Of a DNA stretch of 64,000 nucleotides, positions 13,476-25,800 are shown one piece after another (the stretch's first letter is position 1; every line of letters begins with the position of its first letter). The stretch covers positions 6,080,187 to 6,144,186 of the forward strand of contig NW_025062475.1 of NCBI RefSeq assembly GCF_000002995.4, given 5' to 3'. This DNA is from Brugia malayi. Taxonomy: Eukaryota; Nematoda; Chromadorea; Rhabditida; Onchocercidae. The notes beneath the pieces were generated by a model. The model had not been told where the DNA came from and ran no database searches. It saw only the letters and a program-made list of their open reading frames with translations. The position numbers were made by a program, and so were the translations under genes.

Positions 13476-13800
13476 ATGTCTCTTCCTACAATAAAACCCT
13501 CAATCTGCCATACAATAGCCGTTTTGGGTATATGCGCCAACGCCGCAGAAGCATTCTTTCGGTGCATTCCATCACCACTTTACTCTATCCCACACAGCTT
13601 TGCAGTACAAAATAACACATGTAGAGTGAAGGTCAAAAATTCCATTCGGATAGTGCCAGCCCGCTCCACTACCCGCGATATTTCCCGAGCTGTGTCATCA
13701 CGATGAATGTTCCTCTTTCTCCAGGCGACATACCAACCCAAACTTTTAACTTGCAATGTCGACCTATGACAACCTAATGATGGAACATATTCAGAGAGCA
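13476..13800. other. GC-richer island of unknown origin
   Basis: This stretch is visibly richer in G and C (near half, by eye) than the surrounding 10 kb. It carries overlapping open frames on both strands: 76 codons on + from 13476 and 73 codons on - ending at 13580. Neither translation resembles a family I know, and neither is flanked by a convincing splice pair. It may be a decayed element, an exon of an unseen gene, or a compositional accident. Confidence 0.4.
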
Positions 13801-14810
13801 TTTATAACTCTCAACATACTTCCGATCAGCCACTACCTAATTTACAACTATTTTAGTCTTGTTTTGATACAATTTTCTTGCAGTGTCAAATTCACAAAAT
13901 TCATTCATTTTCAAATTACTTTATCATTAAATATCTTCAAATTTCATCTTTTATTAGAAAAGTAGGAAATATTTTCCAAACTGGCTAATATCTGAATGAT
14001 TATTTAGTTTCATTATTGTTTGCAGAGCAAAATGGAATTGGTTCATTATGTTCGCGTGGCGCTATTCTTCACGTTTTGAAATGTTTTTTTAGTACTACAC
14101 GTAAAACTGAAAAACAAAACTTTTTAAATGTGACAATTGTTGAACAAAGTTGAAGAAAGTGTGGGAGTAGTTGCGCTGAAATCTCTTTGAGTAACCACTG
14201 TACTGACGACAATAATGAAAGTACGATCGTTCTTTTAAATGTAAAGCACTGGACACTTCATTATGTCATTTAGGTCACTGATTGTTTTTAATTGCAACCA
14301 TAAATTAATCACCTATTTGGATAGAATTTCCTTCAATTTATACCACATGAGTCATAACGACTTGTAACGAGACATTCCCCGGAGGTTTAAGCTCAGCAAA
14401 CTGAGAAATGCCGATGAAATTCCAACTTTTGGCAGTATGGATGGGTTAGAGAACTATTGGAATACTTCTCTGAAGCATGCGATAGTGTTATTTTATGTAA
14501 ACAAATTTTTTGACCACACTTTATTGTTATTCTGTTTTCAGTCCACATGGTCAGTTAGATTATTCAAATTTAAGAACTCAATGAGAAATGAAAGATTTAA
14601 AGGGACAAGTACGACACATCACACTTCGGACGAATCATCTCTCATTCCGGACAAGATCCATCTATCTCTAAGCAATAAGCATAATTAAGCTATCCAGGAC
14701 TTCCGCAGCCAGTAAGAGACCTTTCTTCGGCGTACTCCGGAAACAATTACTGCAGCAAATAGCCCACGCATTTCCACTCTTTCGCCGCACCACTGAATTT
14801 GCATATCTGT

Positions 14811-14916
14811 ACGACACACCCAGACACACAAACACGCATACATACACCATACATCATACACACATACACACACCACATGCATGCTACATACACGCATACA
14901 CACACATACATACAAA
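14811..14916. repeat. CA/TACA microsatellite
   Basis: About 105 bp consist of CACA, TACA and CATA units on the + strand. Cysteine- and valine-rich open frames on the - strand here are translations of this repeat and not genes. Confidence 0.9.
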
Positions 14917-17900
14917 GAAATTATTGTTCGCGCTGTCTCTGAGGTAATTTATAGCATTATTTACGCCTTGCAATGGCCTCTGTAGATGACCATTAGGATA
15001 GATCGTCCGACGTTTACTCATTGCCCCTAATTATCATCATAGGATATTCTTTCTTATCGTCTCTCCAGCACCTGTCAAAACAACTATCTTTTCTTTTTAA
15101 TTCGATTTTTAATTCCCAATTTTCATATCTGTTATCAACATCTCATTTTTAAGCTTTATTTTGTTTTGAACCATGTAAATTTAAATATACAAGGAAATTC
15201 TGAATGAATGCATTTTCTCATCTCTTTCCAACTGATTGCATATCATTGGTCAACTCTTACCCGTCCAAGCAAAAATCTAATTCAATTAATGTGTAAATAG
15301 ATTAGATTTCTATGCCACAAGGATTATCCATCTTACAGTTAAGAATTTACTTTTCGACAAACTATTGTTACTTATAATAGCAATGGTAAACTTTAACAGT
15401 TTTTTTCAAATCTTCAACCATTCTGTACCTTTCACCAAAAACAGTTTTTTCATCAAAATAATTCGATAAATGAATACATCTCTTCAATTCTATGATTTTT
15501 TTTTTCTCTTTAAACTTTAATGCATTCCGTACTGAGATTGCGACCCGATAACTAAAGATATGAATTTATTTGCTTGAAATGAAATGATATTATCAGAACA
15601 TTATCAACAGCTGAATCTGTTCTATCACGTTTTGGTCCAGAAATAGTCGAACATTGTTCGAGAATCGATTTAGGAATGGTTAGAACTAAGAACTATGTTT
15701 TAGTCACAAATATTCACTGACTAACCTAACGGTCATTAAAGATGGCTCCCCATCAAATATATATTTTGTTTATGTTTGTTGTACACTGTTCGTTCTCTCT
15801 GCATTTTGCCTGCTATTAAAAGTTGTTCCTTTCTTCTTTTATTACATTTAAATATTAGCTAGCATTTCGAACAGTCTACAAAAAATCCTGCCAAACAGGT
15901 CTCAAAAGAATGAACGAGATGAATATTATGCAAATTGACATTTTATGATCGATTAACTGTAGTTTCTTCAAGTTTTCTACATTCCCTATCAAGAATAGTT
16001 TTTTGGAGATGTCAAAATCATATTCTGTAACCATTTTTAAAATTTTCAGAGTGCATTCAATCAATGCGTTGGCTTTGAGAATAACGATGTAATCATTGAA
16101 AACTATCTAACTGATATTTCATTTAACGTAGAGCCATAAGATGAACATCAACTCAAATTATTTTGAAAATAATTCTCAATTTTCATCTTGTTGTAATATA
16201 ATTGTGGCATTGAAAGTATGGAGTTTAAAAGATTGACAAAACTACAAGTTGCAAGAAAAAAGAAATGGCTATAATAGGCTTTCCCTCGTAACTCTCCATT
16301 CTTTTCTTGGTGCACAGAGTGATCTCTCGGGATTTCAAAGAGAAAGCGAATAAAAAGCAAAAGAGTGCACAGAATGCGTTATATAACCACAAAAGCAGAC
16401 ATTTCTTTTCGATTGAATTAACTGATTTTTTTCTCTTTCTTCCTAAAAAAAAAGTTTTATTCATTTCCTTCGACTAATTTGCTTATATATGTTGAGGAGA
16501 AGTTCATGTGTACACTCATTCAGCTTTATCACTAAATAGCTTCATTTCACAGTTTTCAAAAATGAGACAAAATTTTTTCTTTTTATCTTCCTTCCCTCAT
16601 ATCTTCTCAGTTTTCTTTTCTATGAAGAAAAATACATTTGTCCATCACCTCTTCTACACCTTCCTCAACTGTGAAAATTAATAAATTCTTTTGGATCGTT
16701 TTGATGGAACTTTCTCTACAGAAACTGTCTTCAAAAAAAAAAAATCTCTAAGAAATCGATTATATTGTATCAAACGACGAGACTATCAACTCAGAGAATT
16801 TCTTGATTCTTTCAAACAGCGAATAACATTCTTTTTATAGGTGCACTTTTTCACATTTTTTTCCATAAATTAAAAATCGTGTTGAAATGAAAGGAGCTTT
16901 TTCCTCTAATTAAAAAGATTGTTATCGTCTGCTTAATTTTATTTTTTGGCTGATGGAAATACAAATTACGAAGCAGTTTTGAATTTTATATATTTTTAGC
17001 TTTTTTTTTATTGAGAAGAAATTTATGCAAAAGTGGATGGTAAGCTTATTATTTCAAAATACATAATTATCCCGATAATATATTCCTTCACCTCGGAAAA
17101 TGACAATATCTCGAATATCATAAAAACATTTTCCACTGCAATACATTTTGCAAGATTTCAAGTAACAGTTGCGCCACATTGATTTGTTATCACTATCCTA
17201 AATTTGAATTTAGACGATAAAATTCCTTTTCAATACTTTTATATATAGTTTGCCTTTTCAATACTTTTATATTTAAAGCACGGCTAAGTTTTAATAATAC
17301 TATTCGAAATTGCAGCGTAAATAATTCAGTGCTATAATCACAATGTTAATCATAAAACAAACATAAAAGTGTTGCCGAACATACATTGTGACAGATATCA
17401 CTTGCACTGATATGTTGGATTGGTACGACAGGTCAGTGATAACAAACAATTTCTGTCTATTCTTGCTTACCACTAAGATGACGATAGGAGGAAGAAGAGA
17501 GTTAGTAGAGGGACTTTATTGCCATTTCGTCGCACTTTTTAGTGTCTTAAACCGATGCTCTAAATAATATCATTGAAAACGATTATATCTATTTTGTTTC
17601 TTTGAATTCTATCGTTCTTCCTTAATATTACTCTTATGTAAATATTGTAGAATTTTAGAACTTTATTTCTACTTATTTCCTTTTAATTAAATTTGTCTCA
17701 CTGAAAACAATTATTGAAAAGAATGAGTCTGTCAATTTAATTTTTCCATTTCATAATTGAAAACATAACCTTTATTTTCTTCGAAAATGGCTAGTAAAAT
17801 ATGGCGAATATGCTAATATAACTGACCGGTAGACAATATGTCATCGGAATTCATTTCCATTAATTAATTCATTTCCATTAATTCATTTCTGCTCATTTTC

Positions 17901-18330
17901 AGTGGTCCTATATTTGATTTATTCATATCGTTGAAAAAGTGAGGAAGATATTTCGCTCTGAGCTAATAGTTTTGGAAGCTTCGCAATCAAACTAAACTCT
18001 TAGATAATGTGTTGAAACTTTGACAAGATTAAAGATTAATTTTTGCAGTAATAATCTTTGCAATAATAAATTGAAATTATGAAAGGTGATTCATTTTTTC
18101 GCATTTATTTCAGAGGATCTTGTTTTGGTGAACGAATTCAAAATCTGTAAATCATTAGCTTCTTGAAAAATTCTTTCATGCTGTGCACAGTTTTCTTTGC
18201 CTTCATCAGAAAGCGCAAATTGCAACTCTTCGTCAATTTTTAATATACTAACTCAAAGTTAAGCCAGAAAATATTACTTTTATTATTATGGTGAGATGGA
18301 AATGGAATATTTCAACGACGTTTGCACCCT

Positions 18331-18373
18331 AGAGAGAGGGAGAGGGGGAGAGAGAGGGCGAAAGGGAGGGTGA
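18331..18373. repeat. GA-rich purine tract
   Basis: About 43 bp are almost pure purine (GAGAGG and AGGG units) on the + strand. The tract is intergenic and could be a simple repeat or a GAGA-like regulatory stretch. Confidence 0.75.
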
Positions 18374-18896
18374 CAGATCGTATTTCTTTTATGTTGTTTG
18401 TTCAAATTTTTATGATATGTATACAATACAAAAGAGAGTAGTGATGAGAAGGTTATTCATTCGTCCACTTGAAGAGGACCGCTTTAAGCTGTTCACTGTA
18501 GCAGTGTTGATTGTAAGCTCACTTCTCATTCTGTTGTTTACTCGACCTTCGCGGCGCCTCAAATAATTTTAGTGGAATAAGCTATAGTGATAGTGATGAT
18601 ATTCTCTCTCTCGATTTCTTGAGTTTTGTCTCAGAACTAAATAGAATTTACATCTCAAAATTTCATAGAATTTATCTAATAATTTCATACACAAAAAGTT
18701 GCAACATTTCTCATTGCATAAGAAGCAATTCGAACTTGTGCATTGAGTTCTTATAAGCATTGTTTTGTTCATACAAATTAAATTTATCAGAATAGTAATT
18801 CCAACTTCTCACTTATCATTTATCAAATGGATAATGATTATATTATATTAAAAGAAATCGCTCATATCGTTATTACCAGTGATTGAAGGATCATAT

Positions 18897-18919
18897 AGTA
18901 GTAGTAGCAGCAGCAGCAG
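18897..18919. repeat. AGT/AGC trinucleotide repeat
   Basis: Three AGT units are followed by about four AGC units. The short open frame across it shows no other sign of coding. Confidence 0.75.
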
Positions 18920-20261
18920 ACCATATGGCAACATATTTCTCACTATCAATTAATCATGTATATCATATTTTTCCGGTAACTGTTCACTATCTGCAGAATC
19001 CTAAAGAATTTCCATATCTTATTAACTTCGAAAGTTATTTTGGTAAATCATGCCACACATTTGTTTATTAATTGTAATTCGAGAGAGAATTAATTCTGAT
19101 ATGGTATTTGGTCGAAGGAAGGGATGAATGAGACAAAAGAGCCTTTTTTTTAAAATTATTTTAGAACGTCATCATGAAATTCAGATTTTGTTTCCCTGAA
19201 AACTGAAAAATTCTACTGAGGGCATAATTGAATGACTTCTATCAAATTTGGAGAAGTAGAAATTATGTTGCAAATCTTTTCTAAAGTCTTTAATTCTCCT
19301 TACCAAAAATTAAAAAAAAGGATCTGGTCACTGATAAATTTAAATATAACCAAGATAAGGCAACAAGCCCACAAATCATTTAGCTAATGCATAGAGTTTT
19401 CATTTTTGTCTTCACTTTTCTTCTTCCTAATAATCCCAAAGGATAAGAACTTTTGGACTCAGCCTTTTTAAGTGAAGAAGTATTCTCAAGTTCCAAAAAG
19501 ATTGTGGTAGCATTTATTTCCCGTTTACTCAACGAAGTATTTCTTATCATAGGAAGACAATATGATCTGTAAAACCTTAATTTTCATGCACTTTTTTTAA
19601 GTCTTTTGGTAACATCAGCTTTTGATTCCATCAAAAAACATACTATTTTCATATTAGTAAACCATTTTACCAATAATTCTTGATCTTTCCGTCATTACAG
19701 AATATTATTTGGTACAAAAATTAGTCTGAGGACATTGAATTTGACTAAATCCACTCTACTTATGTCAAAAGCCAAAATATGCCTCAAAAGACAAAAAGAA
19801 ATTAACTAAATAATGGATAGTACAAAGCTTCTATGACTTCATTTGAAACGGAATCTTTTCCAAACTATATCCATCCATTTGTCCCTTAAAATCCTCTAAA
19901 ACATCATTAATATTTGCTATCATTATCAAACTCCATATCAATTAATCAGTGTCTTAAGATTTCAGTGAATTTGTGATGATATTAATAGTTGTGAAACGAT
20001 GCCATGGCTTCCGTTAAAGGGACAATAATAGTAAATTGAAAACAGAGGAGAAGAAAGGAAGAAATAACATTCTTTCAGATCAACTGGAAATTTCTAAACA
20101 TATTTTCGGGTAAACAAGTAAACAAAACTAGGTTTTGTGAACAATACGTAAACGCATGCCAGCAGCGATGATAATGCAGACAATTTTATTGTTTAACAAT
20201 AAAAATATTCAAATTTTTTTCTTAAAATTTTAATCTTGAACAATTAGCATATATACTTTGA

Positions 20262-20285
20262 CATATATATATATATATATATATA
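20262..20285. repeat. TA dinucleotide microsatellite
   Basis: About eleven uninterrupted TA units lie in intergenic DNA. Confidence 0.9.
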
Positions 20286-20627
20286 ACATTTAAGTAGGTT
20301 GTCACTGTCTTACACCGAAATTTAAACTTTCACTTTTCAAAATAATTCAAAAATTTGAATAATCTTCGATTTGTTGTCTTTAAGACATCTTCAAATAGAT
20401 GCAATTTAGCTTGATAGATTAAAGCAAAGTTTGCTTAACATTATTCCTTTGTAGTGCTTTTAAAAAAGTTACATAATTATAAAATAGTTGAAGAGCAATG
20501 AGTCGTACAATATGGTCTGAATGGTTTCTTTTCAAACTGCATAATGTAATTTAATTCCCAATGGGCAAATTATTCATTTGCTGATACATTTAAAAAAGCA
20601 TATCCGTTAGATGTAATGGAAAGAATG

Positions 20628-20648
20628 TGCTGTGCTGTGCTGTGCTGT
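20628..20648. repeat. TGTGC pentanucleotide repeat
   Basis: About four tandem copies of TGTGC/TGCTG are seen in intergenic DNA. Confidence 0.75.
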
Positions 20649-20983
20649 CCATCACTATTCAATTTAATTTCTTCATCAAGCACTATTCTTTACTTCTTCA
20701 CTTTACTTTAATGCATGATAGAAGGCCGTAATTCCTATTTAGAGCAAAATTAAATATGCAACAAGTGCCTTCCTCTTTCTCCTCTGCACCATACTGTTAT
20801 CAGTGTTTCACTTGAAATTTGATAGCATAGTGATTTGAACATGAAATGTTTGATTTGTTTGCTTGCTTATTTTTCTAATTGCTGCATAATCTCTTTCATT
20901 TTGCATTTCATGGAATAAAAGTTAAGCGTTACTTTGAAGGAAGACTGATATAGCAAGTAAAGAAAGAGAAAGAGAGAGCCCCT

Positions 20984-21001
20984 TGTAGTAGTAGTAGTAG
21001 T
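20984..21001. repeat. TAG trinucleotide repeat
   Basis: Six TAG units follow a GA-rich tract in intergenic DNA. Confidence 0.75.
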
Positions 21002-22828
21002 GTTAGCTAAATTAAAGATCTTAATAGATAATGATAAATGAGTAAAGAAGCAGCGCGAAAGCAGTGTGACCACTTGAACCGAAAATGAGATGGGATGATC
21101 AGACAGAGGGTCCCCTCTATAGGGCAAAAAGCAGAGACCATCCTATATAATAATATTGAAGACCAAGGGTCAACCTTCATTCTTTCCCACACAGTGACCA
21201 GATGACCTCTTCATTGGTCTCACTCCTCCTACAGCAATCATATGTCAACGTCAGTATCACACCCTTCACGGCTTGCTCATTTTTTGCTTCCTAATGAAAC
21301 ATAGACAACATATCTATTTTGTTCTACCACTTCTTATCTCTGATTATTGATAAGAACGATAGTGAAAAGGGTAGAAGCTGTACAGAAAGTAAGTAAATTA
21401 CTTTCATTACACCAAATTATTCCAAAGCTTCAAATTTTAATTGATATGCCAAAAAATACGACGAAATGAACTCATACTAAGTAGCTGATTAATGATTTTA
21501 TGTGGTAACTTAATTTTATATACCTATTTTGTTATGCTTAATTTTTATCTTAATCGGCTAAATGATTTGATTCAATGCTGAAATCTATTTCATGAGCAGT
21601 TTACACTTTTTTAATAAGTCTAAACACTCAGATGGACTTTAGTTACTTGAATATTACATTTTCATTTATCTGCCTACTTTTTCTATACAAATCTTTCTCA
21701 TTTCGTTTTCAAAAGTTCAAATTTTAAAGGAATAAAAAAATCTGAGAGGTCGCAATGGATATGTACAACAATATGATACTAAATAATGCAAAAATTTAAC
21801 AATTTCACTCTTTTCAATGTGCACAATTTACTTTTTTTATTTGAATTTAATTGAATCGGAATTAAAATATTTGTATGCATATGAATTTGCTACAATTGGC
21901 TGTATAATTCAAATATCGCTCCACAGAAATGGTTAGCTTCAAAGTTAAATCAAAAAGATTCTAAAGGAAGAATGAATAAATTGGATGAAAGTATTTTCAC
22001 ATAAGATAACAATCTACTTAAGAAAAGAAAAAATTTGTTGGACTAGTTTCTATATACATTAATTCATGTGACTATGATATGTATCTACTTAGGGACGCCA
22101 AAAATTTTCTTCTGATTGAAAGATTTTCTTTAATCGAAACCTAATTCTATTCAGTCAGCAATGACATTGCTTTTCTCTTCTGATTGCTCAATTTGTTTGA
22201 ATTCTAAGTTTGTTTTTCTTTTTTTCCACCAAATTCTTTTCTTTTTTTTTTCTGCTCCTTTTCAGTAAACACGTGCTTTCATTTTCTTCAAATTCTTACT
22301 GCCTTCTGCAAAAAAGTCTTATATTTTATTAAAGTTTTAAAGATGGAAAAATTGTCTTAAAAAAAGTATGTTATCATCGTTGATTGATGTGAAGAGTTGC
22401 TGAGAATGAGATTCATCTGTATAACATAGAAACTGTTTGTAGTAAAATATTTTGTGCTATTTGTATACTTTTTTATGAAAACACTGCTTATACAATCTAT
22501 TTGATGACTAAATAATATAATCGTTGTATTCAAGTCATATTTTCATTTGCTTAAGATTATTCGGATATATTGCTCTGCCGATTATTTATTGGCTTCCAAA
22601 TTTTTAGAATGAGAAGAGACAAAGCAGTGGAATTATTTTGCTGTTAAAAAAAATTTCCAAAACTTTGTTTCTTCGCCATTTCGTAGCTATCTGCTAAACA
22701 ACCGAAGGAAATAACAGTCTACCATTTCAAGGTCATCTTATCATTTGTGCCTATTGCTATCACTGCTTATGTTTGCCTCAACTGCTATTATTACCACTGA
22801 TAATCCTATCCTTGGTACTTTTATTTTT

Positions 22829-22874
22829 CTGAGCAATAATTACCTCATAGTGTCCATAGAACTGCAACTGGCCA
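22829..22874 (+). promoter_or_regulatory. Candidate trans-splice acceptor and short 5' leader of the Fat-like cadherin gene
   Basis: A pyrimidine-rich run ends in CTGAG at 22833, and a second AG (CTCATAG) ends at 22850, which is 42 and 25 bp before the start ATG. Nematode messages often receive a spliced leader just upstream of the start codon, so either AG could be the acceptor. The position fits; there is no direct evidence. Confidence 0.25.
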
Positions 22875-25800
22875 ATGGCTAGTCGTCGTCTACTGCTCTT
22901 AGCTCCTTTATTGTTCAGTCTTGTCGGATCTTCTTGGAATTATAGACGTAAAATCGACACTTTTCAGGTATATATACGTTTATTGACTAATATATTAACA
23001 ATAATATACCAAAATTTAATTAATATAAAGTACTTTGAGTAGAAAATAGAGAAAATTTAAACAGAAGAAAACTAAGCAAAATACAAAGAGCCACCCAATA
23101 CAACTAGAAATTTAATGCAAAATATGAATTATCTTTTTACAGTTATTTTAGTTTCTCAGTGATTTCTTCACGTCCATTAGTTACATATCTTATTTCATAC
23201 GTTGTTCGAATCTGATAAGAAGTAAATGACTTATCCACTAATTCTCCTCAAAGGATTTTGAGAAATAAAACTGAGCCTATACTGAGATATTAAACAGTTC
23301 TTTTTCATAAAACAAACTTCAAAAAACAATTTCAGTTTACAGCACCAGTTTATAATGTTTCACTGGAAGAGAATGCCCGTGGCAAAGACATTTATGCAAT
23401 CGTAAATGAACCTATTCGAATGGGTGTGCCATTGCCAAGCGATGACGCCGTTCTGAAATTTCGAATTGTTGAGGTAATATCAAATATGCCGCATATAAAT
23501 TCTTTCTGTGTCATTTTTTTGCGAGTCTTTAGCAAAGAACCACAAAGTTAATTAATTACATTAGAACAAATTTCAAGGTACAACCAAAATGTGATATTTT
23601 TAAAAACAAATTAAACACTCTTGTCGTATCTCTACGAAACTTTAGTCTTATGAAACTTCAATTTTGCAGGGTGACAGGCAATATTTCAAAGCTGAAGTAA
23701 AGACTGTAGGTGATTTTGCATTTTTGCTTATTCGATATCGAAATGATGGTATACTCAACCGGGAACTAAAGGTTTGCTAGTATTAAAATGATTAAAAAAG
23801 GATTAAGAGGAATGAGACATATCGAGAATATTATAACTAGTTCAGTACTAACTACTTTAGCGATGACTGAATTAAGTTTTGAAGTGTTAACACTGACCCT
23901 TCGAAGCAAGTGAGGACGCTTAATGCAATCAGTACAACTATTTTCTGTTTGTGGTTAGGAAAAAAAAAATGCCCAAAATTCACTGATTAGTAATATGATA
24001 TTACTAAGTTAGTAATATTATTAAGATATATCAAAGTAATACTACTAAGTTACATTTGAAGATATCAAATGCTTATCATCGTGACTTTTGAATTCATAAT
24101 TTATAATTTGAACAACAACACTGTGTGTAACTTCGGGACTTTTAAGGTTAGTTATGCCCATAGCTAGTAGAATAACTTTGAATTGTTTTAAATTTAGGAC
24201 CGGTATGAATTTCTTATCAAAGCATCATGTCGACGAAAAGATGCGACAAACTTGGAGACAACAGTCATGGTTAACTTATTTGTAAGAGATCAAAATGATG
24301 CGGGACCAATATTTGAGAAAGACGAGTATCGAACTGAAGTGAAGCAAAATGTCTGTTTCTATACCAGTTTTGAGTTCTGAAAACCGAATGCATGCACATG
24401 CATACATTTATAAAATTTTGTACCGTTTAGTCATTATCCTTGCGACAACAACATATTATATAACTTATAAAATAGGTTTTAGCTTGAGGTACTGTCTGAA
24501 CTAGTGATAAGTTGTTGTAAATGATAAGGTTCTATATAGAATATGCAATTTTTTGCAGGTATCACCGTTTACCACGATCCTACAGGTGCAAGCTTCCGAT
24601 GCTGATGTTGCTCTGAATAGCCAAATTTATTATTCGTTAGTGGAATGGTCACTTGATTTCATGGTCGATCCGATTTCTGGTGCTATTCGGAATTTGCGAC
24701 TCTTAGAATCTGGCACTTATGAATTGATAGTTTTAGCAGAGGATCGAGCTTCAAGGCTGTTCAGGAAAAAGGCTCACTCTGATAATGGAAATAATCTTTT
24801 CAATCACAATAAAGCTAAAGCGGTTCTTTTTTCATTAATCAGCAAATTTTCTACTCTTAGTGGACCAACAACTGTGAATGTATCCTTTGCATTACCAACC
24901 AATGTTTCAAACTTTATTAAGGAAACTCACTAACTTCCAAGTTTTTATCAAGAATTATGATTCTTCAGGTACGGTCTTAATGTTAATTTTGGTGTTAGTT
25001 GCATATAATAGCATAATTAGTCTAAAACATATAATAGGATAAATAGCTGTTTACCTGTGCTACTCATACCTTTTCCCTTCTTTTCCTCTCCAATCTTCTA
25101 TTGCGGTCTATCTAAGGATTTTATAGGTAATAACGGTAGAGCCAGTGGAAAGAAATAAACGAAAGTTAAGCGTTGAAGTGAAACCGATATCAGTAAGTTT
25201 ATGGAATGTTACTCAAACTGTTGCGATAGCAAGAATAGAGGGAGTGGCAGCAGATGTTGTTACTACACTGGAAATCGTCGATGGCGAATATGCTGGCGCT
25301 TTTGTCCTGAAAAAAGATTCAAGCAGTGCTAATGTTTGGCTCGTTGAAACTATCTCTGGTAAGAATTTTTGTAAAATAACCATTTATTTCATTTTCTCAT
25401 TTCCGTAGTCTTCTCTCATTGTTAGGCAGATTAGTTTGTTCGAAAATATTAATTTCTTGTATGTGATCGGAAAAATTGACTTCAGAATTGTTAATTAATC
25501 CATAAACAATTACTTTTTTCAAGTTTCTGATATATTTTAGGTGATCCTAGTGTAACCGGCAGATTTGATTTAAATTTTGAAATGTTTTAATACGAATTAA
25601 ATTTAAACATAAGTTTTGGTGAAACGAGATTATTGGAGGTATTTGGCCGCAAGCTGATTGGTTTATTCAGCTGAAAGCAACCGCTGTTGATGATTTCGTC
25701 GAGAATCTGATGGAAAATATTAGTGTACAATTGAAAGGCAAACGACTGGTACAATATGATGATAATTTAGAAGTTATGCAAATTGTTGTCAATGAATCGG

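Larger units (their letters stand above)
3626..22828. other. Large intergenic region, no supported gene
   Basis: About 19 kb of AT-rich sequence separate the two genes. Open frames here are short, low in complexity and do not join through splice sites into a recognisable protein. The region holds microsatellites near 5456, 6340, 10365, 14811, 18331, 18897, 20262, 20628 and 20984, and GC-richer islands near 13476-13800 and 14570-14815. Part of it probably carries regulatory sequence for the long cadherin gene downstream. I found no tRNA, 5S rRNA or spliced-leader gene by eye. Confidence 0.6.

Noticed and set aside
14668..14915. Cysteine/valine-rich minus-strand frames
   Set aside because: They are translations of the CACA/TACA microsatellite and not a cysteine-rich secreted peptide.
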